A stretch of 64,000 bases of DNA, from assembly GCF_037975245.1 (NCBI RefSeq), contig NC_092571.1, positions 10,673,917 through 10,737,916 on the forward strand. Direction: 5' to 3'. Below are positions 37,201-41,804 of this stretch, in pieces. The notes below the pieces were generated by a model. It did not search any database. It saw only the letters and a program-made list of their open reading frames with translations, and was not told the DNA's origin. The translations under genes and the position numbers were made by a program. The stretch's first letter is position 1, and the number at the start of each line of letters is the position of its first letter. The stretch is from Apostichopus japonicus. Lineage: Eukaryota; Echinodermata; Holothuroidea; Aspidochirotida; Stichopodidae.

Positions 37201-38403
37201 TAGGTAGGATGTCATATCTCCGTATTTTGGAAATTTCCGAGAAACTCCAGAGGTAATTTGGTACATACAAAATGATACCTTAGAGCCTTGTATAACAACG
37301 AAGCAAAAGGAAACAGGGGAAAATCACAACAATAATTGTTTCTGTCAAACTTTATTGCCGATTTCGTATAAACAGGATATTTTCTCATCTTCAAATAATC
37401 GGAATCGGAATCGGTACGATTATGAAAAAAATAATCGGTAATCGGTATTTTCTGTTCTGCATAATCGGTTGAACACTAATTGTAGCTAAATATCACAAAA
37501 AGGACAATGAAAAAATTGGTACCAGCTTCTTCACTAATTTGGAGATACTGAAATAAGATAAAAATAGTCCACCTTATCCACCTGATAGCAAGTTTTACTT
37601 GCCCAAGTACGGTGTTCTATTCACCAAACCTCTACATCTCTCGACTATTACGTAATATTTTGTGTGACTATGTTTGGCCATACTGCAAATTGTTCAGCTT
37701 CAGCTACTTCGTCCATGTTTGAACATGATTGGCTTGTTGAACCCTCGTGATTTTGTGTTATGTAATTAGTCCTTTCCAGTGTCCATTTGGTGTATACATA
37801 TGTACATTGGGCGCACACGAAGAAAGGACTACCGGCGTTGGTTGCGTAGTATATTTTACATGCCAGATATTTAGTGCTTCTGAAATTACTTGTACCTTGT
37901 GAAATGGTATAAGTATAACTTTATATTTTAAGTATTACAATTTGTTCTAGGGACCAGTTGGAGTGGTTTTCGATGTTCTTGATGTTTAAACGGCTAAAGA
38001 GGTATGTTGGTAATGGTCTTACTTTGCTATTTTGCTACATCGCTTTCTAACAACCAAACTTGTTGTTCAAACAAATGAAAGGTAAAACCTTGTTTTCCAG
38101 GGACAACTAGAAAAATCCCCCCAAATCCCCTCCCCCCCCCTCCGAATATTCTTGTTGTTTCCACATGAAATGAAAACTATTTTACTTTATTGCATATTTG
38201 AGGATACAAATGCTGTCTACCAATGCAGGTAACAATGCTATTGTACATTCTGCAATGAGCCAACTTATTCAACCAACCTCTTCCTCTCCTAGCCCCAAAC
38301 GTTTGCGGCCTTCAACTACCAGTTCCTCAAAGGTCTCTGCTTTTACTTCATAAATCCTGTTATCTCCACTTTTCTGTACTTGGTATGGTGTCTTCGTGGC
38401 CAT
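1772..38403 (-). CDS. DFFB: Caspase-activated DNase (CAD, DNA fragmentation factor 40 kDa subunit), six exons
   Basis: Six minus-strand exons join in phase: 38403-38278, 34712-34610, 12652-12479, 10788-10709, 10402-10125 and 1961-1772. They predict 316 aa (human DFFB is 338). The product is the apoptotic nuclease that cuts internucleosomal DNA in the nucleus; in known animals the chaperone-inhibitor ICAD (DFFA) holds it until caspases release it. Exons 1-2 (residues 1-76) are a CIDE-N protein-interaction domain. Exons 3-6 are the nuclease domain. Visible catalytic signature: HINPYLNR (His233), WNLDHRIEK (Asp252-His253) and CHDKKDH (His299, Lys301, His304), spaced as in vertebrate CAD. The Cys-rich CNRDGKFDC segment and DYFYELLFTMKNLKLV are also family-typical. 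All junctions are GT/AG; the exon 1 donor (GTTGGT) is weak. Oddity: the C-terminus lacks the basic tail that acts as a nuclear signal in vertebrates, so a further 3' exon is possible. Identity is recognised from memory of the family, not from a search. Confidence 0.93.
1962..3047. other. CAD intron 5, part between exon 6 and the DIRS element
   Basis: AT-rich intronic DNA with no recognisable coding or RNA feature. It includes a short ATATATA stretch and an A-tract near 2440-2450. Heptamers TACTGTA occur here, the motif treated in the footprint finding. Confidence 0.6.
3048..3215. repeat. Left inverted terminal repeat of DIRS element A
   Basis: The inner part (about 3091-3215) is the reverse complement of 9231-9353. 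The outer 43 bases are unique to this end and are copied in the internal complementary region. A short perfect hairpin (GGTGACCT with AGGTCACC) lies at about 3170-3192. Confidence 0.9.
3420..3595 (+). repeat. Minisatellite of GGATATGTCCGG units inside DIRS element A
   Basis: About ten degenerate 15-18-bp units with core GGATATGTCCGG lie between the left terminal repeat and the internal complementary region, in the 3' untranslated part of the element. Units vary (GAGTATGTCCGG, GAGCATGTCCGC and others). Open frames across it are low-complexity translations, not genes. Confidence 0.85.
3718..3820. repeat. Internal complementary region of DIRS element A
   Basis: The segment reads as the left-edge reverse complement up to about 3771, directly followed by the right-edge reverse complement from 3772. 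This is the circular-junction template expected for DIRS replication through a circle. It repeats CTTACCTGTCTCCTACAAC from the terminal repeats. Confidence 0.93.
3830..4880 (-). pseudogene. Tyrosine recombinase of DIRS element A, broken
   Basis: Fragments in different frames (about 4880-4670, 4548-4201, 4207-3830) together cover the recombinase. Recognisable parts are SARRRSCLHALS with the first catalytic Arg, HDIRGQAAS (the HxxR box) and SYLTD with the nucleophile Tyr. Reading is lost near 4670 and again near 4205, just before the VRALKWYL segment, by small indels. The Trp of the AAAWRTP motif in element B is Cys here (AASCETP). The strand transferase that would integrate the circle is therefore non-functional in this copy. 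Confidence 0.88.
4800..6925 (-). pseudogene. Reverse transcriptase-RNase H of DIRS element A, broken
   Basis: The reverse transcriptase core is at 6382-5867 (SVDLKDAYLHIPV, ALPFGLSTSP, catalytic YLDDWL). RNase H is at 5866-5315 (SSDASLQGWG, FCDNTTVVAYVNRQGG, ASHIAG). There is a frameshift near 6380, an in-frame TAG at 5867-5869 where element B has Trp, a frameshift near 5320, and a further break around the G-run at 5081-5092. The N-terminal region runs from about 6925. In the family this protein copies element RNA to cDNA; this copy cannot make it whole. Confidence 0.88.
6680..8690 (-). pseudogene. Gag-like protein of DIRS element A, broken
   Basis: A Cys-rich N-terminus (PGRAWDEHALCPQCRSC, then DPCSIC) is read from about 8640 and continues into a basic, RS-rich region (frame ending 7546). 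It switches to another frame near 7755, in which the conserved C-terminal domain (RRWTAFPAKQDKALRVP, EVLMRHHQQLPEDPDQ, GPLARLVYDQFARIA) runs to 6680. Element B has all these parts in one 706-codon frame. An upstream stop close to the zinc-ribbon start and the frameshift show decay. Confidence 0.85.
9231..9375. repeat. Right inverted terminal repeat of DIRS element A
   Basis: Reverse complement of about 3091-3215, then a unique outer edge ending GAAGTAAAT at 9375. The outer edge is copied at 3772-3800. It contains the partner hairpin GGTGACCT/AGGTCACC. Confidence 0.9.
9376..10124. other. CAD intron 5 remainder
   Basis: AT-rich intronic sequence with a 14-base G-run near 9750 and several TACTGTA/TACAGTA heptamers (for example near 9403 and 9590). 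No gene is seen. Confidence 0.6.
10125..10402 (-). CDS. DFFB: CAD exon 5 (catalytic core, first half)
   Basis: The acceptor is TTTTAAG and the donor GTGAGT. The 278 nt encode a charged helix (TREKLVQKNDDEEMKQKKRD) followed by the most conserved CAD block: LCNRDGKFDCKG, the HINPYLNR motif with catalytic His233, and FSFWNLDH with Asp252 and His253. It leaves in phase 2 and is completed by exon 6. Confidence 0.95.
10403..10708. other. CAD intron 4
   Basis: A 306-bp AT-rich intron between exons 5 and 4. No internal feature is recognised. Confidence 0.8.
10709..10788 (-). CDS. DFFB: CAD exon 4
   Basis: Eighty nucleotides between a TTCAAG acceptor and a GTGAGT donor encode VDGKYKTKSQFMRYKAKTR and the start of the following helix. 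The order FxSKxxxxRYxxxxRxxSYL matches the same place in vertebrate CAD. It joins exon 3 in phase 1 and exon 5 in phase 0. Confidence 0.9.
10950..11760. repeat. Degenerate tandem repeat of about 150-170 bp in CAD intron 3, rich in TGACCT half-sites
   Basis: Four to five diverged copies share the order TTTTACT(C/T)AC, a conserved run around CAAGNNTGAANNT, then AAGGTTTTC(A/G)GACTTTGA followed by TGACCTCAAATGACCTTTGAC. The last part has TGACCT spaced as direct repeats, the complement of the AGGTCA nuclear-receptor half-site. Open frames here (minus strand, 11476-11946 and others) follow the repeat and lack domain features. Confidence 0.6.
12479..12652 (-). CDS. DFFB: CAD exon 3 (helical linker before nuclease core)
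   Basis: The acceptor is TTACAG. The exon encodes 57 full codons including the segment ending DDDKWFK, equivalent to the PPWFEG segment of vertebrate CAD. The donor is GTCAGA after AAAG, phase 1 to phase 1. Reading on past the donor meets a stop within about 65 bases, supporting the splice. Confidence 0.88.
12653..13965. other. CAD intron 2, 3' part
   Basis: AT-rich intronic DNA. It contains a short CCCA microsatellite near 13322-13342 and scattered TACTGTA heptamers (13132, 13266). No gene is recognised. Confidence 0.6.
15205..17134. mobile_element. Non-autonomous TIR element, CAGGYGCGTATCC family, copy 1
   Basis: Left end CAGGTGCGTATCCAGG, right end the complement of CAGGCGCGTATCCAGG, with 5-bp target duplications TATAT (15200-15204, 17135-17139). 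After a G-run and a GGGCGCGCGCCCC palindrome comes a 130-bp purine tract (15250-15375), then non-coding sequence with two copies of a module containing GCGCCAAC...GGTGGCGC. No transposase frame is seen. TIR type and length resemble hAT-like elements, but a 5-bp duplication is not the usual 8, so the superfamily is open. Copies 2 and 3 are at 31313 and 52486. Confidence 0.82.
15250..15375 (+). repeat. Purine-only tract of the CAGGYGCGTATCC family
   Basis: More than 120 bases almost entirely A and G on this strand, repeated in the sister copies at about 31365-31500 and 52535-52690. It creates Lys/Arg/Glu-rich or Ser/Phe-rich translations that are not genes. Triplex-prone composition is inferred from the sequence. 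Confidence 0.85.
19904..20035. other. CAD intron 2, spacer before the satellite
   Basis: Short AT-rich sequence between the mariner-type element and the first satellite monomer. Nothing else is recognised. Confidence 0.5.
20036..21524 (+). repeat. 95-bp satellite array, segment 1 (about 15-16 monomers)
   Basis: The consensus monomer starts AGGATGATGATGTCACTCAC and contains TATTGGTTGTATAATAAC, CATGGACATAACATACTGTA and ATCAGGCCTAATTCCCATTT. Monomers differ by a few substitutions and by exact TACTGTA/TACAGTA insertions at TA. The array is cut at 21524 by DIRS element B and resumes at 28066 mid-monomer with no base lost or gained. Confidence 0.95.
21525..21690. repeat. Left inverted terminal repeat of DIRS element B
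   Basis: From about 21566 to 21686 it is the reverse complement of 27925-28047. The outer 41 bases are specific to this end. A hairpin GACCGGA/TCCGGTC lies after CACTGTGC, in the same relative place as the unrelated-sequence hairpin of element A. Confidence 0.92.
22160..22256. repeat. Internal complementary region of DIRS element B
   Basis: Reverse complement of the left edge (ending 22210) abutting the reverse complement of the right edge (from 22211). It gives GAAGTAAAT joined to ATTCCAAAAC on the coding strand, precisely the circle junction predicted from the two genomic ends. Confidence 0.95.
22249..23340 (-). CDS. Tyrosine recombinase of DIRS element B
   Basis: About 360 residues ending at 22249. 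The N-terminal core-binding part includes AATYDSRLRKFDQWC and TIRNYRSAIAAIHQGFPDG. The catalytic part has VASARRRSCLHALS (first Arg), PVRALKWYL, HDVRGVAAS (HxxR), AAWRTP, and CYLTD with the Tyr nucleophile. This is the DIRS/Ngaro recombinase layout. It integrates the circular DNA form by recombination and so leaves no target duplication. The frame is open upstream to 25149 (966 codons), but residues before about 23340 are an overlap with RT-RNase H in another frame and do not look like protein. The true start is therefore uncertain; the C-terminal tail overlaps the RT frame by roughly 190 bp at its start. It is in the same frame as gag. Confidence 0.92.
   Translation of the reverse strand, partial: QGVTISCLEAVRSSLRQRGFSEAAAAMAADARRGTTAATYDSRLRKFDQWCRPRQILLPAASVTQIADFLLSLFGEGKQVSTIRNYRSAIAAIHQGFPDGSTLSNNPYIAQLVKGMANRRPQIRRLAPSWGLSTVLHALAGPPYEPMANASLAALTKKTLFLVAVASARRRSCLHALSTKQNHIRFEGHGVRMVPDPSFIAKNQTLTFLPGDIFIPEIKTMSSVAEDKRWCPVRALKWYLSKTEKLRQSTSLFIIPRPPYAAASKDTLSRWLVEIIRPFTSGTSRPRAHDVRGVAASTALFAGIPIEDILKAAAWRTPTTFVACYLTDTLHAEAAFGSAVMRGPVGNRSHPSGLPPSGSATRC
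23151..25256 (-). CDS. Reverse transcriptase-RNase H of DIRS element B
   Basis: 701 residues, uninterrupted. Reverse transcriptase spans about residues 100-310: KRDGSWRPILNLKPLN, TVDLRDAYLHI, ALPFGLATAPRTF and the catalytic YLDDWL at about 226-231. RNase H spans about 390-505: TTDASLSGWG, INILEMMAV, FTDNTTVVAYINRQGG, ASHIAGKLNVMADALSRG, giving the D-E-D-D carboxylates. A tail of about 195 residues follows. No protease or methyltransferase is seen. It starts 44 bp inside the end of gag in a different frame, so translation by frameshift or re-initiation is likely. The protein copies element RNA to cDNA in a cytoplasmic or nuclear particle. Confidence 0.95.
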   Translation of the reverse strand: MTAPPSDQRSPPGPRGAHLTAAIPPVGGRLSNFSQQWEFIGGDKWVLDTVRHGYKIEFSSSPPFGGGGRQTLTPTDPVKRLALEGEILALLAKQAITRVPEETGPLFRSSFFLTKKRDGSWRPILNLKPLNTKHIRPKHFRMETLNLILPLLRKGMWAATVDLRDAYLHILIHREHRRFLAFRYAEQDYQFRALPFGLATAPRTFTRVAGAVVAYLRKRGVTLYVYLDDWLVVGNSLSEATNNVHKTLQTLQELGWIVNQKKSRLSPSQTIQFLGAILDFTTGVARPSEERVAAVKATTQQILVHRGSPTGTWLRALGLMASLVDIVRLCRLHMRPLQLHLLRSADPTDPDKTTLIYRSEEVTQHFRWWLDPNNWSSGVPFAIQLPMTSITTDASLSGWGAHWSNRTAWGTWSQTERSLHINILEMMAVKRALEVFNDHVQGTITTIFTDNTTVVAYINRQGGTHSERLCRLAWEVITAAEDSGTILRASHIAGKLNVMADALSRGHIDPNEWSLEQETCDRIFSIFGKPTIDLFATHKNNKLQTFCSRRFHPLAYHTDAMSLSWDRMEAYIFPPLCMIGQVLRKIQNSKGRFTLIAPFWPRRPWFAEIPQLLMDVPVSLPDKPHLLSQRQGTLSHPDIKGLQLVAWRLSGLPYDREAFQKQLPRWQPTLEGERPQRLTIPVCGSSTNGADRDRYCCLLPL
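25213..27333 (-). CDS. Gag-like structural protein of DIRS element B
   Basis: 706 residues from ATG at 27333. Residues 7-46 form a Cys-rich zinc-ribbon-like motif (KCINCSMF, CPKCRSC, CLVC). Residues about 90-270 are highly charged with Glu/Arg and Arg-Ser repeats. Residues about 400-640 are the conserved domain shared with element A (KTKWTAFPARADRAVRVP, AEVLMRHHQQLPEDSSQ, GPLVRLAYDQFARIATRS). The tail is Arg/Gly/Pro-rich and presumably binds RNA. The start codon is chosen because it lies directly before the Cys motif that is also present in element A. The role as a capsid-like protein is inferred from position. Confidence 0.88.
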   Translation of the reverse strand: MSRNPLKCINCSMFRPGRAWDEHDLCPKCRSCTRRDPCLVCIKFTPAQWQDIDLWLEGLRSKLQGRLDSIPSAIGAPEVPGITGDREEEGVVEREVEESGQERAEGEKEVEREERERERIPLTAPATSGSVTARGKGRSKGKAPAKKRPPKQRHSSAGLETPSQSGPQLNKPTERGLPAVGGSGPKERVTEGTRRRSRSRSREPDREPERRVPTEIPARESRERESSRRPRRERSGSHTKSPRRRERKRYSPISDESSDSSDDGYRRSKRRRRSPRRHQEEEPAWLSKLTGLLRPLLEQRTSTVADVAPGPTSPVPTMTPQPAPDPDALDCRASVNLSGLEDEGEPIDPDPLDYDPMEDSFGHNYEPEEAPVTGGALPQELITRAADIFRRHLGFEEPETQPQKAGRVSKLTATGEASYKPKTTVPVDATCYDRFEAIANKTKWTAFPARADRAVRVPDEAWRDLFRSPTIPQEAKERLKAEQGASSTHVFKTPDQRKLEELLVEVDMAARSGMKFASVLMLSAEVLMRHHQQLPEDSSQVSRDEAGQLLLLLGPLVRLAYDQFARIATRSVKARRQNIVSAIHWPSTEAKDRMLELPILGEDLFAGCFQKKLQEEVARRETLAKSEFRPPPTQRTRPFRPRESRAPRGTRAAPAKSMSRGALRGRSRGAAFRPTRPWAPRGGRGSTSTRRDSDRSSIRPAFAARP
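27925..28065. repeat. Right inverted terminal repeat of DIRS element B
   Basis: Reverse complement of the left repeat over about 120 bp, then an outer edge ending GAAGTAAAT at 28065. The 590 bp between gag and this repeat is leader sequence with no ORF of interest. Confidence 0.92.
28066..31312 (+). repeat. 95-bp satellite array, segment 2 (about 34 monomers)
   Basis: Continues the monomer interrupted by DIRS element B. It contains variant monomers with CATGGAAATTAACATACTG and GGCTTATATAATTCCC that recur in the same order at an offset of 1377 bp (for example 28380 and 29757; 28250 and 29627), showing a block duplication of roughly 14.5 monomers. It ends at the element starting at 31313. Confidence 0.95.
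31313..33515. mobile_element. CAGGYGCGTATCC family element, copy 2, inside the satellite
   Basis: Termini CAGGTGCGTATCCAGG and the complement of CAGGCGCGTATCCAGG, with 5-bp target duplication GTAAT (31308-31312, 33516-33520). The uninterrupted monomer reads ACTGTAATCAGG, so the duplication is directly verifiable. It carries the G-run, the GGGCGCGCGCCCC palindrome, a purine tract and four copies of the GCGCCAAC/GGTGGCGC module. At 2203 bp it is the longest copy here. No transposase frame. Confidence 0.88.
33516..34225 (+). repeat. 95-bp satellite array, segment 3 (about 7 monomers)
   Basis: Resumes at GTAATCAGGCC after the TIR element and degrades towards 34225. The last monomer has a TACTGTA insertion at 34217-34223. 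Confidence 0.93.
34226..34609. other. CAD intron 2, 5' part
   Basis: AT-rich, with an A-run near 34579-34592. It ends at the exon 2 donor. No further feature is seen. Confidence 0.55.
34610..34712 (-). CDS. DFFB: CAD exon 2 (second half of CIDE-N)
   Basis: A TTTCAG acceptor precedes 34712 and a perfect GTAAGT donor follows 34610. The 103 nt encode IEEIILEGDKKV followed by NTVLIFKFRYGE, which aligns with the CIDE-N core (acidic turn, then a hydrophobic final strand). It is entered in phase 0 and left in phase 1, matching exons 1 and 3. Too short for a typical ORF scan. Confidence 0.9.
34713..35748. other. CAD intron 1, 3' part, with a diverged local duplication
   Basis: AT-rich. Words around CAGATTTCATTGTAGCT occur at about 35423 and 35731 and again beyond the hAT-like element at 37479, suggesting an old local duplication. 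There is a G-run near 35379-35392. No coding feature is recognised. Confidence 0.5.
35749..37478. mobile_element. hAT-like TIR element, non-autonomous, with a footprint in its left terminus
   Basis: The right terminus read inward is TAGTGTTCAACCGATTA. The left terminus is the same except that the initial TA reads TACTGTA. The 8-bp target duplication ATTGTAGC is at 35741-35748 and 37479-37486. An 8-bp duplication plus a TAGTG end fits hAT. Subterminal repeats of AATCGGAATCGG are on both sides. The internal 1.6 kb has no transposase-like frame. Confidence 0.8.
37479..38277. other. CAD intron 1, 5' part
   Basis: AT-rich sequence up to the exon 1 donor. A C-run lies near 38130-38141. No gene is recognised. 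Confidence 0.55.
38278..38403 (-). CDS. DFFB: CAD exon 1 (start codon, first half of CIDE-N)
   Basis: The ATG at 38403 opens 42 codons beginning MATKTPYQVQKSGDNRIYEV, followed by donor GTTGGT at 38277-38272. It ends in phase 0, which fits exon 2. The residues align with the basic first strand and helix of CIDE-N domains. This ATG was chosen because it is the first in frame and sits where family members start. The donor is a non-consensus GT. Confidence 0.85.
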
Positions 38404-41400
38404 TCTAAAAATAAACGAGAAACATACAGGTATATCAAATGTTCACCCATGTTTCCTCTGTTGATAGTATCATTGTGTCTGTGCTGCAGTTTATATGTAT
38501 ATGAACAGTACGCTCCATTAGAGGGCCTGTAGGTAGTCTAATGTTGACGCAACAGATATTTGGCCAAAATATTTGGCCGCTTACATTATTATGCCATCGT
38601 TTAGTCTTTGCAATTTGACTAACTGTTCAAAATTCAATGTTAACATGAACACTTTCTACATTTTTACTGAAGAATGTTAGCTACATAAAACTCTGCTATG
38701 TATTATGAACACTCATTGGATATGACAGATTTTTACAACACAGATCATAACCCCCCAAAACTAACAATTTTCCAAATGGGAGGGGGACACCCCCTCCCCT
38801 TAGACCCCTCCCCCATTTCAGTCACCACTTCCAGATCCGTCGGCAAATCAAATTTGACTTGAAATGTGCACCAGATTGCATCTAAGGACGTTTCAAAACT
38901 AAAAATTTTCCAAATGGGAGGGGGACACCCCCTCCCCTTAGACCCCTCCCCCATTTCAGTCACCGCTTCCAGATCCATCGGCAAATCAAATTCTCCACCC
39001 CCCCCAACAAAAAACCTTCGCTACGCCCCTGAATGTTAAGTTTAAAGGTTTTCACTGAAAGTTTTCAAATCGAAGAGAAAATGTCCCATCATATTTTGTT
39101 AACACCGCACAGCACATGAGAACTTTCCATAGGGCTTTTACTTCTTTATATCAAAAAGGCAAACCCTTTTACACAGTTCCCATTGAGCTTGGTCACTGAC
39201 AATTTACTAGTTTTACAATTTAAAGTTAATCGGTATTGCCCGAAAATAATGGCCACGCAAACAGGCATTTCGATGGCATTGTAAAAGAAAAGTGATACAC
39301 ATGCACTGAGAAATGTAATACTTTTTTTAGTATATATACCCTACAGTGACTGTGAATAATATTGAAAGCCTCTAGGACAATTTACTTTAGATCATATCAA
39401 TTATTCAGTCAATATTGTCAAGCTTTAAAACTTCATTTTTTCTTCAATTTCGCCAAGGTAGTACTTTCATCATATAAAAATATACCATGGGCTATTGTGA
39501 ATATTTGTAACATTGATGTTATACTGTAGTTGTGCAGGCTACCTACAGAGCAAACAGGCCTACTGGCAAACTGGCCTTTCAGTCTTGAGCCTTGGCAGTA
39601 ATTACTACAGTAGAACACCCTGCAACTCAAAAGTAACACAGGAAATACCTGGCTTCACAGCGAGCAACGTTGATACGGTAAATATTCGGAAAGTTTTCCA
39701 GAACAACACAACATGTGTATGTCATTATTCCATACGAAGTACTGAAGATCTTTATTCTGGAAAAAATGCTAATTAAAAGTCCAATCAATTCACCATGGAG
39801 TGGCTCAGCTAAATTAGTAGCCAAAGTTTGATACAGTCCAAGATGCACAAGTTTAGCACTTGAGAAAGACACAATGCATGTTTATTTCATACATTTCACA
39901 TTGTATTAAAGATTGAAAGCATGTACCAAAGGGGTTATATGTTGACGCACTTGGTGACTTTATGACAATTTACATTAAGGCCTAGGCCGCCTAGCTTTAT
40001 ATATCTATAGGTACTTGTACCATACCACACTTAATGTACTGTACGTCTGCCTGAAAAGTCATTTACAAAAATAGTCCTACCGTTGATCTAATGGAGTGAC
40101 TTATGTTTAGTCATCATTGTTGTTATGCTTTGATGTTGAAGAGGAAGAAATAAACTACATGGGGGTAAAGCAAGTGTTCACAGAGCCTGACAGAGAAAGC
40201 TGGCAGATGGGTTGGGAGCACTGTTGCATCTTCTAGCTCCAAATCTAAACATCACGGTGGCAAGAACTTAATGTGCTATGATAGCCATCAGCTACAGTAT
40301 CCTACTGTAGGTGGGTAGGTTGTGTCAATTGAAAACTACTATATATCTATATATAGATGCTGTAGCAGTAATGGAATGTGACAAATTTATTGTGTAAGTT
40401 AGTGGAGCAATGAATTGTTGTACGCCGCCTTTTTAGGCAAAAGCAAATTATGGGCTAAGATGCTTAGTACATGTATGCTAAGCTGACATTCCACTTTCAG
40501 GAAAGACCTTCCATGATTTTATGAGTATTAAAGGGTATGAAGACTTGCGCACAAAGAAACTTCTGATGCCCGTAACCAGGCTGACCTAGTTTCGAATGAG
40601 GTAAACAGAAGTGGTAGACACCAGGTTCCTTTATCAGAGGTGGCACACGGTTTGGGGCGAGTCTTCAATGCCTTTAAGGTGAAACGTTGACATATAGACC
40701 TGTGATTGCAGGGATATAGATTGTTGGGCTCCTTTTGTCACAATGAAAACTTTTTTATACATGCTTAATTATTGTGAATATTTGTGATGGCTTGGCGGCT
40801 ACCAATGATAAACAAAGGCCTATTTGCATGGTCCTAATCAGCCATGTGCTTGACACTAGCTTCACTAAGCTTGCTAACCAATGCACTGCATATATTTTGT
40901 TGTTTGGATAGCACTAAACTTGGGGTAAGTTTATTAAAAACATGAGATGTGGTTGTTCCAGTCTAGAAAACATAGGCCTAAGCCAAGTATACTAATAAAA
41001 AGCAATTGTAGAATACCCCAAAACTCACGCTTCTTGGGAACGACAATATATTGTTTATTATTGGGAATCCTTGTCATAATTTGTAAGATTCAAGAGTTGC
41101 TGCGAATGCTGTAATTAAGCACTAAATATGTTAATGATAAGCTTACTACTTTCATCAATTATTGACTACGGATGAATAATACCTGTAGGTGAGTAGCCTA
41201 TACTAGCCTAGGCTCAATGAAAACTAGGGTCTTGAGAGTCCCTAAACAAGCATTGAAAGTATTGTACAGGCCAAGCTTGTTGGCCACTGACAAGCCTACG
41301 TGATGTGTCTATGATTTTTGTACCTGAATTTTACTTGAATCCGACTAGTCCTGAACTGGGGCGGCGTGCACTACTCTTATTCAGATATTTTACCTATTTA

Positions 41401-41629
41401 AGTCGATGGGTGATCGATGAACCGCAGATCTCGCTTCTATGGATACAGAACGGTATGTGAAAATAGGGGAAAAAATAAACCAAGTGATTGCTAGGAAAAC
41501 TATCTATAGGTAACAGATCGCTGCAGCGAGCTGTTTCGTGGCTCAAATGTAATTTCACGTACTTCCGGGTATGTATGTATGTATGTATGTATATGTGATC
41601 TTCCCGCAAGCAGGAACTCGCGAAAGAAG
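38404..41629. other. CAD upstream region, no gene recognised
   Basis: Contains the 5' flank and presumably the promoter of the CAD gene, but no clear TATA box or initiator can be assigned. Short open frames (for example near 39433-39872) lack domain features. TACAGTA and TACTGTA occur close together at 40293 and 40303. A TATG microsatellite lies at 41570-41596. Confidence 0.5.
38750..38995. repeat. Two tandem copies of a roughly 140-bp G/C-biased repeat
   Basis: The word TTTCCAAATGGGAGGGGGAC and the following CCCCTCCCCTTAGACCCC recur at an offset of about 140 bp. Just downstream, GCTACGCCCCTG at about 39019-39030 looks like a right transposon terminus of the CAGGGGCGTAGC type. The left terminus was not found. 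The duplicated 79-codon minus frame is a by-product. Confidence 0.65.
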
Positions 41630-41804
41630 CCATGGAGACCCACCTGAAGTTAGCAGGATATTCTGCTGGCAGGATATTTGGTTGAAGCAGGGTTGCCAGT
41701 TTTCCGGATACATTGTCGGTCAAATTGAGACCAAAAAAAGACGCCAAATTTGTATTTAATATATTTTTAGGTAATTGAACTTTTGTGTATGCATACATGA
41801 CCGA

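Noticed and set aside
38745-38984. 79-codon frame with two copies of a GEGSKGRGCPPPIWKI motif
   Set aside because: By-product of a two-copy DNA repeat next to a transposon terminus.
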